Positions 1 through 11,040 are shown, numbered from the stretch's first letter. The stretch is DNA of 64,000 nucleotides from Anodontia alba (GCA_964016985.1 OZ024831.1:24587948-24651947); one strand, 5' to 3'. Program-made: numbers and translations. Notes: a model not told the origin generated them from the letters alone.

Positions 1-390
1 GGAGTCCACCTTTTACATGACAACGCCTCCACGCATAAGTGCGAGGTTGTTAAATCTTTTTTTGGCTTCTGAAAAGGTGAAAGTTTTAAATCATCCACCT
101 TATTCCCCTGACCTGAGTCCCTGTGACTTCTTTTTATTTCGAAGGCAATGCTTTCTGGAAATAAGTATACGTCTAAAAGTTCTCTTGGCAGAGCTATTTA
201 TCAGTGCCTCCAACAGATACCAAAGAAGACTATTTAATATCTGCTTTTCGCGACTGGGTAAAAAGGTTACAAAAAAGTGTTTCAGTAAATGGCGAACACT
301 TTGAAGGTTTGTAGTAAAAATATGTTTGATAAAACGTAGCACTGAAGTAATCCGAACCCAGTGACAAAACTTTTTGCAGGACCCTCGAAC
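1..390 (+). pseudogene. mariner-type transposase, C-terminal remnant
   Basis: The first 150 bases read in one frame through the mariner catalytic block: HDN (second Asp of the DDD triad) about 11 codons in, then HPPYSPDLSPCDFFLF with the third Asp. After a frame break the end of the protein reappears as WVKRLQ...VNGEHFEGL followed by a stop near 310-312, the usual mariner terminus. The upstream two thirds lie outside the window. The frame break shows it is inactive. The element end is probably within the next 80 bases, but I cannot fix its inverted repeat. Confidence 0.85.
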
Positions 391-1160
391 AGAAAGAAGA
401 AAAGTCTGATTCATTCAGCTAGACACGAAACGTGTAAAACTTCGTAAATAAGTGAAAACAAACACCTCTAGATATGCAATCAGTAATTAAACTCAGTCTA
501 AGATATTTGTGTCTTCAAAGTGGTGACTAAATGGCACTTATGTAGCCTTATGAATTTGTTCAAATAATGACAAGTATGTTAAGAACTTAGAGGATGTATA
601 TACTCTTGATAGACGTTCCGTCATTTTAACAAAGGGGACCTACGTTTTGAGATGTTTCTATTTGCGTCCCTCAGAGAGGCGATTCTAAACAAATATCCAA
701 AACATATGTTCTATGAAGAAATCAGTATAAAACAAGGCCTTTTCATACATATCATTATGTCCATTAAGGATTCTTTACAACAACAACAAATTCATTATAA
801 TGGCAACTGTTTTGGAAGCAAATGCTGTCGTTGTAACGAGGGTTCACTGTATTTACATAATTACTGGATTACACTCTATGGACATAACACCAGGAAGTCT
901 GAGGGACTTGTCCGGGGTTTCAGAATAATAAGGGATCTGAATACACTTGGCTGATGTTCCGCCCTTTCTATACAATGGGGACATTTTTTATGACTTCCTG
1001 TTTGCTTTGTTGAACACCAAAACCCATTTTGAAATGGGTCTTGTATAAAAGGAAAAATTGCTATTTTAAATTTTATCTAGAAGCAGACTCTTGTCGTTTA
1101 GTGGAAAGGAATCAAAACAAAATTTGACAGAGTTGCCTCGCCTGCAAGTATAATAATTCC
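391..1160. other. unassigned sequence
   Basis: No recognisable gene or repeat. A 100-codon open frame on the plus strand (652-954) contains a short Gln run and a CCRC motif but resembles nothing I know and has no splice or promoter context. A small hairpin (ACCCATTTTGAAATGGGT) lies near 1021-1040. Confidence 0.4.
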
Positions 1161-1180
1161 TTTTAGATATAGTTAAGCCA

Positions 1181-1253
1181 ATGGACCCGTGAAACACGGT
1201 TCATCTTTACATAAAACCTATGGACCCGTGAAACACGGTTCATCTTTACATAA
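1181..1253. repeat. two perfect 34-bp direct repeats
   Basis: A 34-bp unit beginning ATGGACCCGTGAAACACGG occurs at 1181-1214 and again at 1220-1253, separated by five bases. Each unit contains the small hairpin CCGTG-AAA-CACGG. Absence of differences implies a recent duplication. Confidence 0.9.
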
Positions 1254-1494
1254 CACTTTCTAGCTCCCTTACACAAATTCTTGTTAAATCGTGTAGTTTT
1301 CTCCAGTCATGAACGGAATCAGTGAGGATTCGCGGGGTTTCATTCGAATCCTCCTTAGACTGAAAACAAGTATTTTCATGGAAAAGTTTAGATACATTGA
1401 ATAAATTTTGGACACCGTATTAACTCTAAATAGTCATACCTCTTAGTTTTTTATCTTATTCTTCTCTTCAACATGACATTTTACGATCTGTGAA

Positions 1495-1620
1495 AAAATG
1501 TATGAGTGGCGAATAGAGTAGACCTTGTTCAGACGCTGCGTTCTGCGGCATCTGATCTTGGTCTAATATGTTTTTTCCAGGCCTGTCTGTCCAAATATAT
1601 AGAAAGAGTACGGTAATTTG
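1495..1620. mobile_element. family-H hairpin MITE, degenerate copy
   Basis: Contains the family-H core GCTGCGTTCTGCGGCATC flanked by GACCTTGTTCAGA and TCTGATCTTGGTCT, which fold together, and ends near TTTGGACAG-like sequence. Core recurs at 3.9, 8.7, 37.1, 43.6, 46.1, 50.7 and 51.3 kb. Confidence 0.5.
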
Positions 1621-1744
1621 ATCAAACAGACCCTCTCAATAATTACTCTGTATCAAATCCTGACTCCAGTCAAACAACACTTTTACTGATGACCATTCCA
1701 AGGCGGCATTTCTTCTTTTATTTCTTCTGTTTTCGTTACAGTAA

Positions 1745-1852
<108 letters not shown>

Positions 1853-1853
1853 C

Positions 1854-2123
1854 CATAACGAAAACATGCCGATTCAAATATACTGAAAATTTTACCACCA
1901 AAAATAAAAATTTTCGGATAAAAAAATCTGATATTTTCACATTTCTGCTCAAAACATAGATTGTGGGTACTCGTTGGAACCGCCTCGACAAGGCGGTTCT
2001 AACGAGTACCACAATCTATGTTTGTGAGCAGATATAATAAAAAAATGTATACGCCTGTACACTATATACTATATAAAAGGGGGTTTAAGGGGTTCTAAAT
2101 TATATAGGTATGTTTTCGTGATG
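1854..2123 (+). mobile_element. family-A palindromic element A1
   Basis: Left terminus CATAACGAAAACATGCC, right terminus TATGTTTTCGTGATG, imperfect inverted repeats. Central hairpin core ACCGCCTCGACAAGGCGGT within longer arms ending CTGCTCAAAACATAG / CTATGTTTGTGAGCAG. Left arm then right arm (defined as plus). No protein. Its left end lies against the AT microsatellite. Confidence 0.85.
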
Positions 2124-2640
2124 GTATTCTTTCGCCCTTATTCGGTGCCTAGGGAAGGCTGTGGTTCGTGATTGTGTCCTTTCTTTTGTATCCCCATAAT
2201 TCCGTTTGGTTGGAAGTTCCGTATTAATGTCTTTATCTGAGAACATTTCTACAGTAACTACTTAGAAGTATACTTAGAGGGTTTGGTTCAAGCTCATGGA
2301 AGAAATGTCACCCTTCATAGCGGATCCAGAGGGAGATCAAGAGGTTTAGTCGAACCCTCACCACTTTGTCTCAAAAGATCAGTTGGGGTATGTTTTTACT
2401 CTAAAACATTCGCACGCCTTTCTTTTTACGTAAAACTTAAAAAAATGCATATAAAATTTTCCAAAAAAAAAATAGGATAAATACGATAAACAACTTGCCG
2501 ACATTAGTTTGTAAATCTCTAAAGAATTTGTGCCTATATAGTCGTGAGCGCTATTTGCAAACATGGAAGAAGAAATAATTGAAGAAGCCAGAGAATATTT
2601 TGATTAGCCGCATAAAACTGTATAATGCAGGTATCCTTTA
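2124..2640 (+). mobile_element. decayed PLE-1 tail, then unassigned sequence
   Basis: About 2140-2215 resembles the PLE-1 3' tail (CTAGGGAAGGCTGTGG then TTCGTGATTGTG, compare CTGGGAAGGGCTGCGG in better copies). The rest holds nothing I recognise beyond an A run near 2461-2471. Confidence 0.4.
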
Positions 2641-2644
2641 AAAC

Positions 2645-2919
2645 CATTACGAAAACACGCCTATTCAAATATATTGAACGTTTTACAACCAAAAAAGAAA
2701 ATTATCAGATAAAAAATTCTGATATTTTTCATATTTCTGCTCAAAACATAGATTGTGGGTACTCGTTAGAACCGCCTCACCGAGGCGGTTCTAACGAGTA
2801 CCCACAATCTATGTTTAGAGCAGAAATATGAAAAAATGTATACCCCTGTAAACCCCAGGTTTACTATATAAAAATGGGGTTTAAGGGGGTCAAACTTATA
2901 TAGGCGTGTTTTCGTGATG
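2645..2919 (+). mobile_element. family-A palindromic element A2
   Basis: Clean full copy: CATTACGAAAACACGCC at the left, GGCGTGTTTTCGTGATG at the right. Central palindrome runs from about 2736 to 2826 with arms of about 45 bases around ACCGCCTCACCGAGGCGGT. The first base outside is C on both sides; no longer target duplication is visible. Useful as a reference copy for the family. Confidence 0.93.
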
Positions 2920-3072
2920 CCAATCATGGAATTGTCCACTAAAGACCAGTCACGAAGCACGGCTTTGCAGGGAACCAAAAGAATAAGATACGGGCAACAA
3001 ACACGACAAAACAAACAAGCACATTTGTAAAAAAAAAACGATATAGGAAGAAATAGGAGCTGCAATTAAGAA

Positions 3073-3321
3073 ATATGAGCCAGCGCAAGACGGAACGTAC
3101 AATAAGACCTGTGTGACCACGAAAGACTCAGATTAGCCTGTCAATCCACCCAGTTTGGACAGAGTCTTTGTTCATTGCTCTCTGATTAAACTAGAAGCTG
3201 TAAAAGAAACATGTGATCTGCGAAGTCTCTGATCAGGCTGTGTGGATGCGCATGCTGATATTAGCCTTCGCTGATCGCACAAGTCCTATCGCAAGTTTTC
3301 CCATCTGCTGGCTCATATAAG
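3073..3321. mobile_element. family-J MITE
   Basis: Termini ATGAGCCAGCGCAAGA and GCTGGCTCAT are inverted repeats. The interior has AGATTAGCCTGTCA-like and GATCAGGCTGTGTGG-like segments that recur at 25.25-25.44, 28.30-28.49 and near 32.4 kb. Non-coding. Confidence 0.6.
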
Positions 3322-3439
3322 ATACATATGCAATACAATAATGATGTGAAAGAATATATACAACTTGGAAATAATTTATTAATTTTACTAGGCATTTGTC
3401 AAAAATACACTAACGTCCTCGCCTTTTGTTCTTCGCCCA

Positions 3440-3610
3440 TACGGCATCAACTGTTTTACAAATGCTCAATCTGACCTGTTATACATTCTAGACTGTCCGC
3501 AGGGCATGACCTAGTGGCACCTCTAGCAGAGTTAAAGGTTGAGGTCTGGGTAAATAACAAACCAAACTCCAACATTCTAGCTTTAAAAGTACCCAAGGTA
3601 TGGCCTCTAA
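3440..3610. repeat. single monomer related to the 6.7-7.3 kb minisatellite
   Basis: Contains GACCTGTTATACAT, GGGCATGACC, GTTAAAGGTTGAGGTCTGGG and TTTAAAAGTACCCAAGG in the same order as the monomers at 6.7-7.3 kb. Open frames here (3456-3662 and 3600-3803) show no family resemblance. Confidence 0.5.
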
Positions 3611-3780
3611 GAGAAATGTAACATGTGAACGTCAACTGGAATGTTACATACTCGTAAAACATTTGTTAGACTCTTGTTACGAAAGTGTGACATACGCATG
3701 TACGGACGTAACATCACGGCGAAACACCATATGCCCCACTGCAGCCTTCATCAGGACGGAGTTGCGCTTTGCCAATAAAG

Positions 3781-4007
3781 TTATCCCATTGTCTACTGAA
3801 TAGACTCTCCCACAATATATATTGGAAAAGTCCAATTTCAATTTTAGGTTCGCCCGGCTATGAGATTTACATATTCCTAGAGAAAAATGGCTAAACTATT
3901 TGCAAACAGTGGAGACCTGATCAGATGGCGCGTTCTGCGGCGTCCGATCTGGGTCTGCACTGTTTGCTAATTACCCTTTTACGGGTCTCCTGACTACAAT
4001 AGGTTAA
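3781..4007 (-). mobile_element. family-H MITE, long copy
   Basis: Core hairpin GATCAGATGGCGCG...CGGCGTCCGATC. Flanks match in reverse order those of 46003-46240 (TATCCCATTG...AATAGACTC on the left, ACGGGTCTCCTGACTACAAT on the right), so these two are the same element in opposite orientation, about 230 bp each. Confidence 0.7.
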
Positions 4008-4497
4008 ACAAGAATGCATCAGGTGTGGACTTCGCTCCTGCATTGGGCAAAGTCAAATGATGTGTACAATACATAGGGAAATAAGTAACAGACTTCAAAC
4101 TTCGGTTCTTACTGACCCATAGTCGGAACGTATAATATTTATACATAAAATACTCATCAAAATATAAGACACAATCACTGGACTATGAAATAAAGAACTC
4201 TGTGACCTACACGCATTTTGAAGTCAAACTTCGGGTCATACTCACTCCTAATCCGAATGTATAAGGATTATACACCAACCATTATTCAAGATAGGTAAAA
4301 TCACTAGACTATGAAATATAGGTCATTATAATATATATATCAGGTATAATCACTAGACTGAGAAATATATATCAGAGTGACCTACATTTATTTTGAGGTC
4401 AAACTTCTGCTAAGACTGACTCGATATCAGAGAGTATAAGGTTTTACATGAAACACTTTTCAAGATATAAAGCAAAATTACCGGACTGTAAAATATT

Positions 4498-4510
4498 GGT
4501 CACTGTGACC
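4498..4510. promoter_or_regulatory. perfect GGTCAnnnTGACC palindrome in satellite
   Basis: GGTCACTGTGACC equals the consensus half-sites of a steroid-receptor-type element with three-base spacer. A second exact instance is at 5245-5257 (GGTCAGTATGACC); other monomers carry one- or two-mismatch versions. The sequence match is seen; any receptor binding is inference. Confidence 0.4.
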
Positions 4511-4559
4511 TACACTTAATTTAAGGTCAAACTTTTTTGTTATAGTGAATCATAATCGG

Positions 4560-4839
4560 CATCATGAAAACATACCTATATAATTTTGACCCCCTCAAAC
4601 CCCACTTTTATATATTAAAACTGGGGTTTACACGGGTATACATTATTTTTCTTATTTCTGCTCAAAAACATAGATTGTGGGTACTCGTTAGAACCGCCTC
4701 GCCGAGGCGGTTCTAACGAGTACCCACAATCTATGTTTTGAGCAGAAATATGGAAAAAATCAGAATTTTTATCTGAAAACTTTCAGGTTTTTTGGTGGTG
4801 AAATTATCAATATATTTAAATAGGCGTGTTTTCGTAATG
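4560..4839 (-). mobile_element. family-A palindromic element A3, in satellite
   Basis: Reverse-orientation copy (CATCATGAAAACATACC ... GGCGTGTTTTCGTAATG). Central palindrome is almost perfect, with arms of about 46 bases around ACCGCCTCGCCGAGGCGGT. It cleanly interrupts a satellite monomer between ATAATCGG and GAGAGTAT; only a single G is shared at the two borders. Confidence 0.93.
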
Positions 4840-5969
4840 GAGAGTATTCTGTTAAAACATAAAACCCTCTTCAAGACATAAGGTAAAACATTAGAGTGTG
4901 ACATATAGGTCACTTGTAGTCATGCTGACTCATTATCCAAAAGTATGATGTTATACACTAAATAGCTTCAGTATTCAAGATAAAATCGGCAAAACTGTGA
5001 CATAAAGTCACTGTGACCTGTATTATTTCCGGTCAAATGTCAGGCGATACTGAAGGATAATCAGAAAGTATGGTGTTTATATATAAAATACTTTTCAAGA
5101 TAAAGGCAAAATCGCTTGGGCTCTGAATTTTACTGTGATCTACTTTACTTTGAGGTAAACTTCCGCTCATACAGACACATAATAGTGTTTATGCATACAA
5201 TTCTCTTCATGATGAACAGTAAAATTACTGTACCATTAAATATTGGTCAGTATGACCCTGTATGTTTGTAGGTCAAATGTGGGGTCATATTGACACATTA
5301 ACCATAAATGTAATGTGTATAGATCAAATATTATTCCAGATAAAAGGCAATTTCACTGGCAAAAGAAATGTAGGCCACTGTGATCTACATTTATTTTGGC
5401 GTCAAAAATCGGATCATACTGAATCATAATCAATACCGATGATATCTATACGTCAAATACTCTTTAAAATATCAGACAAAACTACCGGACGGTGAAATTT
5501 ACATTTACATTTACATTTACTTTGATGTCAAACTGCACGTCGTACTGACACATAAACCAAAGGAATGATGTTTGTATTTTCAAGGCTATTCAAAATATGA
5601 GACAAAATTACTGACCGTGGAATGTAGATCACTGTGATCTATATTTGTTTTGATGTCAAACTCCTTGTCATAGAAACTTATAATGTATAAGTATGGTATT
5701 TGTACTGTAACTACGCTTCAAGATATAAGGCAAAAAAACTGGGTCATGTCATATAGCTCACTGCGACCTACATTCACTTTGACGTCAAACTGCACTTCAT
5801 ACTGATACATAATCAGAAAGTATGGTATATATGAAATACTCATCAAAATAAAAGACATAATCCCTGGAACGTGAAATGTAGACCACTGAATCCCACATTT
5901 TTTTTTTGAAGTCAAACTTCTGGTTATACTGACTCATAATCTGAATGTGTGATGTCTGTACACCAAATA

Positions 5970-6301
5970 CAGTTGACTCTCGCTATCTCGAACTCGCGTA
6001 TCTCGAATAACCGCTTATCTCGAAGTGAAAATCTGGTCCCTGCCTAAACATGAAAATCTAACAACAAGTAAAGAAATATTGTGGAAAAGAGGAGAAATTG
6101 CTCCTAAGGAGCAATTTCTCCTCTTTCCCACAATATTTTCAATATATCTCTACCCTCAAGAGTCCAATTATACATATATTTGTTAAATGTGGTTAATCGA
6201 ATTAGTTTTTCCTCTATTCTGCAAATCTGATATGTCGAAGTACGGATATCTCGAATTATTTTAGAAAGTCCCTTGGAATTCGAGATAACGAGAGTCGACT
6301 G
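5970..6301. mobile_element. family-C MITE C1 (TA-flanked, pogo/mariner-like ends)
   Basis: Begins CAGTTGACTCTCGCTATC and ends GATAACGAGAGTCGACTG, flanked by TA on each side. Second-order repeats TATCTCGAA occur within each terminus. Central palindrome TTGTGGAAAAGAGGAG...ATTGCTCCTAAGGAGCAAT...CTCCTCTTTCCCACAA. About 332 bp with no coding capacity. Inserted in the satellite. Related copies are at 29.6 and 48.4 kb. Confidence 0.9.
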
Positions 6302-6689
6302 TAGTCTTCAAGAACAAGGTAAAATTACTGGACTCTGTAGTATAGGTCAGTAAGTATGGTGTAAATGCATAATATACTGATCAAAATATAGGACAAAATC
6401 ACTGAACCATGAAATATAGACCATTGCGACCTCCATTTATTTTGAGGTCAAACTTCAGGTCACAGTGACACATTATCAGAAGATATGATGATATACTCTT
6501 TAAGATATAAAGCAAAATGACTGTACCAGGAAAACTCTTTCAGCTTAAGGGAGAATTACTGGCCCGTGAAATATATGTCATGCTGACATTCACTTCATGA
6601 CTTTCAAGTCATTGTCACAAGATTGATCTGGGTCTGACCAAGCATCTGTCTAAGGTTTTTACATAATAGAAAAAAACAACAACAACAAC

Positions 6690-7310
6690 AACAAAGTATT
6701 CTTTTTACAGATCTCCTAGATTTCGACCTTTAGCCCCACTCCGGGGCATAGACCCTAGGGCCTATGTCATGGAATAAAAGCCGATCCACAGAATAACTAT
6801 GGTCTAGATATATATGCTTTCTGGTAAGCGGTTGTTGAAATATAAACTTTTGAAATACTTGAACAGACTAGATATGTGTCAAAGTACACAACTTAGCCCG
6901 CCATGTTGATCCCTAGACCCCAGAGCATACCATAGGGACATTTCTAGCACAGAATTGAAGGTTGGGTCCCCCGAGGTTGCATACCGAATTGCATACCGAA
7001 TTTCGACGTCCTAGCATAAAAGGTACCCAATTTTGACCTGTTATATATTTGGACCCCTACCCCCCACCCCAGGGCATGACCCAGAGTACTTTATATCAGA
7101 TTTGAAAATTTAGGTCTGGGTAAGTTACATTGTGCATTTCAACTTCCTAGCGTAAAAGGTACCCAAGTGATGACTTAAGTTGAATACCAGATTTCAACTT
7201 CTTAGCATAAAAGGTACTCCGGTTTGACTGTTATATATCCTACCCTCAGGCATGACATAGGGACATCTGTCGCACAGTGTTGAAGGTTTTATTCTGTGTA
7301 AGAAATAGTA
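6690..7310. repeat. degenerate minisatellite, monomer about 140-180 bp
   Basis: Repeated phrases in order: TTTCAACTTCCTAGC, ATAAAAGGTACCCA, TTTGACCTGTTATATAT, GGGCATGACC, AGGGACATTTCTAGCACAG, TTGAAGGTTGGGTCTGGG. AAAAGGTACCC-like blocks start near 7018, 7157 and 7208. No open frame of interest. Confidence 0.65.
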
Positions 7311-8690
7311 CTTTTGTTTGCAAAACAGTCAATCAATCAATCAATCAGTGATATGAAGTTCTCTAATACCATGTTAGATTGTGTGTTTATTTTTTTTAAA
7401 TTTCAATTGTTGTTTTGTCAACAAATATGCCAGTCAAAGGCTTATAGTGTAATTCTCTGCTTAATATATGAACGTCTGTTTATAAAGGGTAAAGTTTACT
7501 GAAACTTATATCGGCGAATTAAATAATAATTCTATTATCTCATGTAATGAAAATATAGACTTTCCAACAATTCTAAACGGCGGGTATCAAATGAGTGATG
7601 TCGGGATTTAGTCATCAGTAACAATAATCTTGCACTTGTTTCTGCCGGAGCACCTGAAGATTATTGCAAGAGTAAAAGTCAAAAAAATAAACCCACTGGT
7701 AGGTATTATTTTATTCCTATCTAAACTATTTGCTTAAATGTATTTCCATTGTTGATTTCAATGTAAAATCTTGAAAATATTTCATCTTTAGTCAAACAAA
7801 ACGCGGTCATCATAACACTATCAGTATTGATTTTTCTACTTTCGTTTCAACCGGATGCTACGTTGCGCGCACGGCATTATGGTCTACTGGAACAAAGCGA
7901 TAGATAAAGACAAGAAGTTGTACCAATAAAGCTCAAAATTAATCATAATTCAACCACTGGTTCACAAAATATTGTGCAGACAAGAAATTATGACGCCGAC
8001 GCCGACGCCGACGGAATATGCTCCCCACCCTCTTCCTCCTCGGAGGTGGCGGGACACAAGTTAGGAAAAATATGACGATCGACGCACATATACAATTCAT
8101 TATGCTAGTCTAAGAATGGATAAATGCACGGAATAATGTAATCGTTCAGCCTAATTTGAAATATATGAAAGGAGAAGAATAGATAAATGCAGTAAATAAA
8201 ATTGGTATTTTAAGCGTCTATGCAATACAATGTAAAGGAAGACGAACCAATAAAGAACGGATATTATAATCATACGACTCACATGTATGTCATTTAGAAG
8301 GTAAGGAAATCATGAAGACGTGTACAAAGGTTAATGTGTAAAGTTCTGCATTAGTGATACAAAACCGTGTATGAGATACGCTGCACAGTATTCAAACTTT
8401 AATAAAATGATAAACTGAAGAAACAAACAAAAAGTATTCTAACTTCAATAAAAATTTATCACGCAGATGCAAACATCAGGAAGCAAAGACAGACGTAGGA
8501 ACCGAACGGGCAGATGTAAATGATATAACAGTCATTTTTGAAACCAATATGACTGATGGGGGATAGGTGATCATCATAATATGTCAATTATAAGACATGC
8601 CAGATTTAATTCTAAATGCCATATTTGTTCGGACACCTAAACCCCTTAGCATGACTGACCCTACAAACTGGACAAGTCCATTTGCCAATC
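7311..8690. other. unassigned sequence
   Basis: No gene seen. Minor features: a short (AATC)n run near 7329-7346, four GACGCC/GCCGAC triplets near 7991-8012 followed by a CTCCCCACCCTCTTCC / GGAGGTGGCGGG hairpin near 8022-8053, and A-rich stretches. No splice-flanked open frame stands out. Confidence 0.4.
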
Positions 8691-8694
8691 TTTC

Positions 8695-8835
8695 AATATG
8701 TCAAAAATGCCCGATGAATGCCAAACAATATACATGTTGACTCTGATAAGACGCCGCGTCCTGCTCTGATTCTACACTGTTTGCAGAACCCTGTCCTTAT
8801 ACAAAGCTCATACATTTATTGAAGAAATAAGAAAA
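8695..8835. mobile_element. family-H hairpin MITE, decayed
   Basis: Contains TAAGACGCCGCGTCCTGC and TCTACACTGTTTGC, the characteristic family-H core and arm, but one arm is poorly conserved. Confidence 0.4.
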
Positions 8836-9291
8836 TGTCAGTTTTCCTTTTGACGAAGGTGCCTTATAGTAAGCCTAGTTAATACTTAGGGTAAATGCGG
8901 TGATTTAAACAGTTTTCAGTGAATAAATCAAATGTAAGGAACTGCGATTCGCTTGAAAATCACAAAAAGTTACATCTAAAAGCTAACCTGGAACTCTTCA
9001 TCTCTTCATGTGAATACATTAACAAAACAACTCTTACATATATTCCGAATGCATCAGGCTACGTACGTTGCCACAGCACATCATTATTTCAGGTAGATTT
9101 CTTTTTCTAATCTGTGAACAAATTAAACTTATTTGATTCCATCACAGTATATCGCCTAAAGTATAACACTACTGCTACTATTAATAATAATAATGATAAT
9201 GATACTAAAAAAAAAACACGCACACGCACACACCAAAAAAGTGTGAGTCTGTATATGCCAATTTATTTGTCATTTGTAATTGTTTGAGAGC

Positions 9292-9417
9292 GTCCCGCAC
9301 CGTTTACATGGCAACCAATGTCCACACAACCCGCATATCCGCCATCATAACAAGATCCATAGACGAGAACTGAGAGAACTAAGGTCAGTAACAGTACAGT
9401 TCACAATCGTCTAATAA
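9292..9417 (-). pseudogene. broken partial copy of the cysteine-rich peptide gene
   Basis: About 125 bases nearly identical to 9890-10015. Read on the minus strand it encodes most of the signal peptide and mature residues through the third cysteine and the following NGAG. The codon for the conserved Trp11 has become a stop (TGA), and the match breaks off before the fourth cysteine, so the last three cysteines are missing. It lies about 470 bases downstream of the intact gene. The near identity implies a recent local duplication. Confidence 0.85.
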
Positions 9418-9830
9418 CAATGACAGTTTTTACTTCAAATTTTTCGGATAAAATTGAGCGAACGCTACCTCTGATTAGGTCTGCACTATTTGCTAGCAGC
9501 TTTAGATACTCCAATAGGTAGTAGAATGAGATAGTTTCAATTCTAGGGGAAAATACATTAAGGAATAAGGGTGTGCGAACATTTAGGAAAAACATGATAT
9601 ACCATTTTAAATAATGAAGTAGTTTCCTCTAAGATATTTCATTTTTGCCCATTAATCCGAAGAGAAACGAATACTTTGATCAATGACTTTGCAGAGATTC
9701 CGCTCTCCGATTAGTCCCTGTTTCCACTTTGCTCAGCAATACTTTCTGCACATACTTTAACATCTGCTCCATACACAAGAAGGACTCTGAGGTAGAATAT
9801 TTTAGACTATTGCAGCTATTTTCTGGACGG

Positions 9831-10031
9831 TCAGTATATCAGTATACATGCACAAATATTGCGTGGTCTCTTGCCATAGTTTTTGCAGTATCCCGCACCG
9901 TTTACATGGCAACCAATGTCCACACAACCCGCATATCCGCCATCATAACAAGATCCATAGACGAGAACTGAGAGTACTAAGGTCAGTAACAGTACAGTCC
10001 ACAATCGCCTAATGCACACCGACAAATTCAT
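9831..10031 (-). CDS. secreted six-cysteine defensin-like peptide
   Basis: 66-residue protein. Residues 1-27 form a signal peptide: basic RR at 8-9, then a Leu/Val-rich core ending near YGS. The mature 39 residues carry six cysteines (28, 36, 41, 49, 60, 62) with spacing C-x7-C-x4-C-x7-C-x10-C-x1-C. The GYC...CAC end recalls the gamma-core and final CxC of CSalpha-beta defensins, but C2-x4-C3 departs from their usual x3, so the family is not settled. The start was chosen because an ATG at the same place is kept in the paralogue at 59 kb; an in-frame ATG eight codons upstream is not. Thirteen bases upstream, both copies have TATTTCAG, a good 3' splice site, so this is probably the second exon with a non-coding first exon. 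Likely role (inference): secreted host-defence peptide. Confidence 0.7.
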   Translation of the reverse strand: MNLSVCIRRLWTVLLLTLVLSVLVYGSCYDGGYAGCVDIGCHVNGAGYCKNYGKRPRNICACILIY

Positions 10032-10420
10032 GGTTCCTCCAAACCTGAAATACATAATTAACCATCTTTATGGGGCAGAGACACACTGCAAGGGGAAGCA
10101 AATTTTCAAAATGGTTTTGCCGGACTCCTGAAAATGAAACTACCTTAAAAGGATATTTCTCCCAAAGTATTTCCTTTATGACCCTTTAGACTCTTTTCAG
10201 GGGGAGTGGGGTTTGGTGGGGGGGGGGGGGGGGGGCTTTTGTACAAGAAAGAGGACTGGAAATCTCAGTTATTTTCCTTGTATAACACGGTGGCAAATCC
10301 GTCCAGTGTATACAGTCATCATAACTGACTCGTGCCATAAAAATACCTTATTCCATGCGTTTAAGCGGAATTTGAACCGTATTAGTAATTTTACTTGTTA
10401 TTTGAAAATATAGTTATCAT
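10032..10420 (-). other. putative intron and upstream region of the cysteine-rich peptide gene
   Basis: Reading on the minus strand, TATTTCAG at 10045-10052 is the likely 3' splice site. The block at about 10240-10330 is recognisably conserved at about 59645-59735 upstream of the paralogue (AAATCCGTCCAGTGTAT versus AAATCCGTTCAGTGTAT), so it may hold the first exon or promoter. A run of G (10217-10236) lies within. Confidence 0.45.
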
Positions 10421-11040
10421 TTGAATTCCTACACATCACGTACATATCCTCATATTTCTTTTATTCCCACCCCACACCTCTCCTTTTCAGTTCTTACTGT
10501 AAAAGGTGTGGTGTAGAAGGTCATCCATGATATATGCTTAAATATGTTTAAATGAGGTATTTCTATTTATGAATGTATTAAAATCCTCTAAATAAGTTTC
10601 AGAAACGTTTTGCTTCTTGCGTTATTTGATGTTTGTTTTATAATGTTAGTACGTTTGGGCAAACATGATTTTCGTGATGATTTTATTTGTTCTTTGTTCC
10701 CAAAGGCAATCCTTTTTGACTTTTATTATACAAATGCATTTACATTAAAAGAACATTTAGGGAACAAAATCATTCGTTATTCGTATATGTGTTTTAAAAT
10801 TAATGAACCTTGTGGTAGAAGGTGAGAGATTTCACTAATGCATGAGGGTCTGCCTGGGCCTGAATATAATAGCATGGGTACCTTTTGTTAATTGTTATGT
10901 TGTGTTTCACTTCTGAATAATTTTCTTTTAACAATGATGGAAGATTAAGATATGTTCAATTATGTTTGGAAAACTACATGTTGTCGCTATTTATGCATTA
11001 CCAGAGCTCTCGTATATTAAAACAATAACAAGCAGAAAAT
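10421..11040. other. unassigned sequence
   Basis: A 71-codon plus-strand open frame (10610-10825) has no recognisable motif. The stretch near 10870-10950 is similar to 37885-37960 (GTTAAT...TTTCACTT...TTTTCTTTTAACA), suggesting an old shared repeat. Confidence 0.4.

Larger units (their letters stand above)
4075..6600. repeat. degenerate satellite, monomer about 128 bp
   Basis: A phrase close to GACCTACATTTATTTTGAG followed by GTCAAACTTC recurs near 4203, 4379, 4507, 5007, 5137, 5254, 5382, 5500, 5636, 5765, 5889 and 6428. Spacing is mostly 117-136 bases where uninterrupted. Each monomer also carries ...TCAAGATATAAGGCAAAATCACTGG...GAAATATAGGTCACTG. Monomers have diverged strongly, so the array is old. 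It is interrupted by element A3 (4560-4839) and C1 (5970-6301). No coding potential: a 65-codon open frame at 5718-5915 is accidental. Confidence 0.85.

Noticed and set aside
4498..5257. Calling the satellite palindromes functional hormone-response elements
   Set aside because: The match is exact in two monomers only, and nothing in the sequence ties them to a promoter; kept as an observation.
10610..10825. 71-codon frame as a host gene
   Set aside because: No signal peptide, domain or splice signals, and no second copy in the window.
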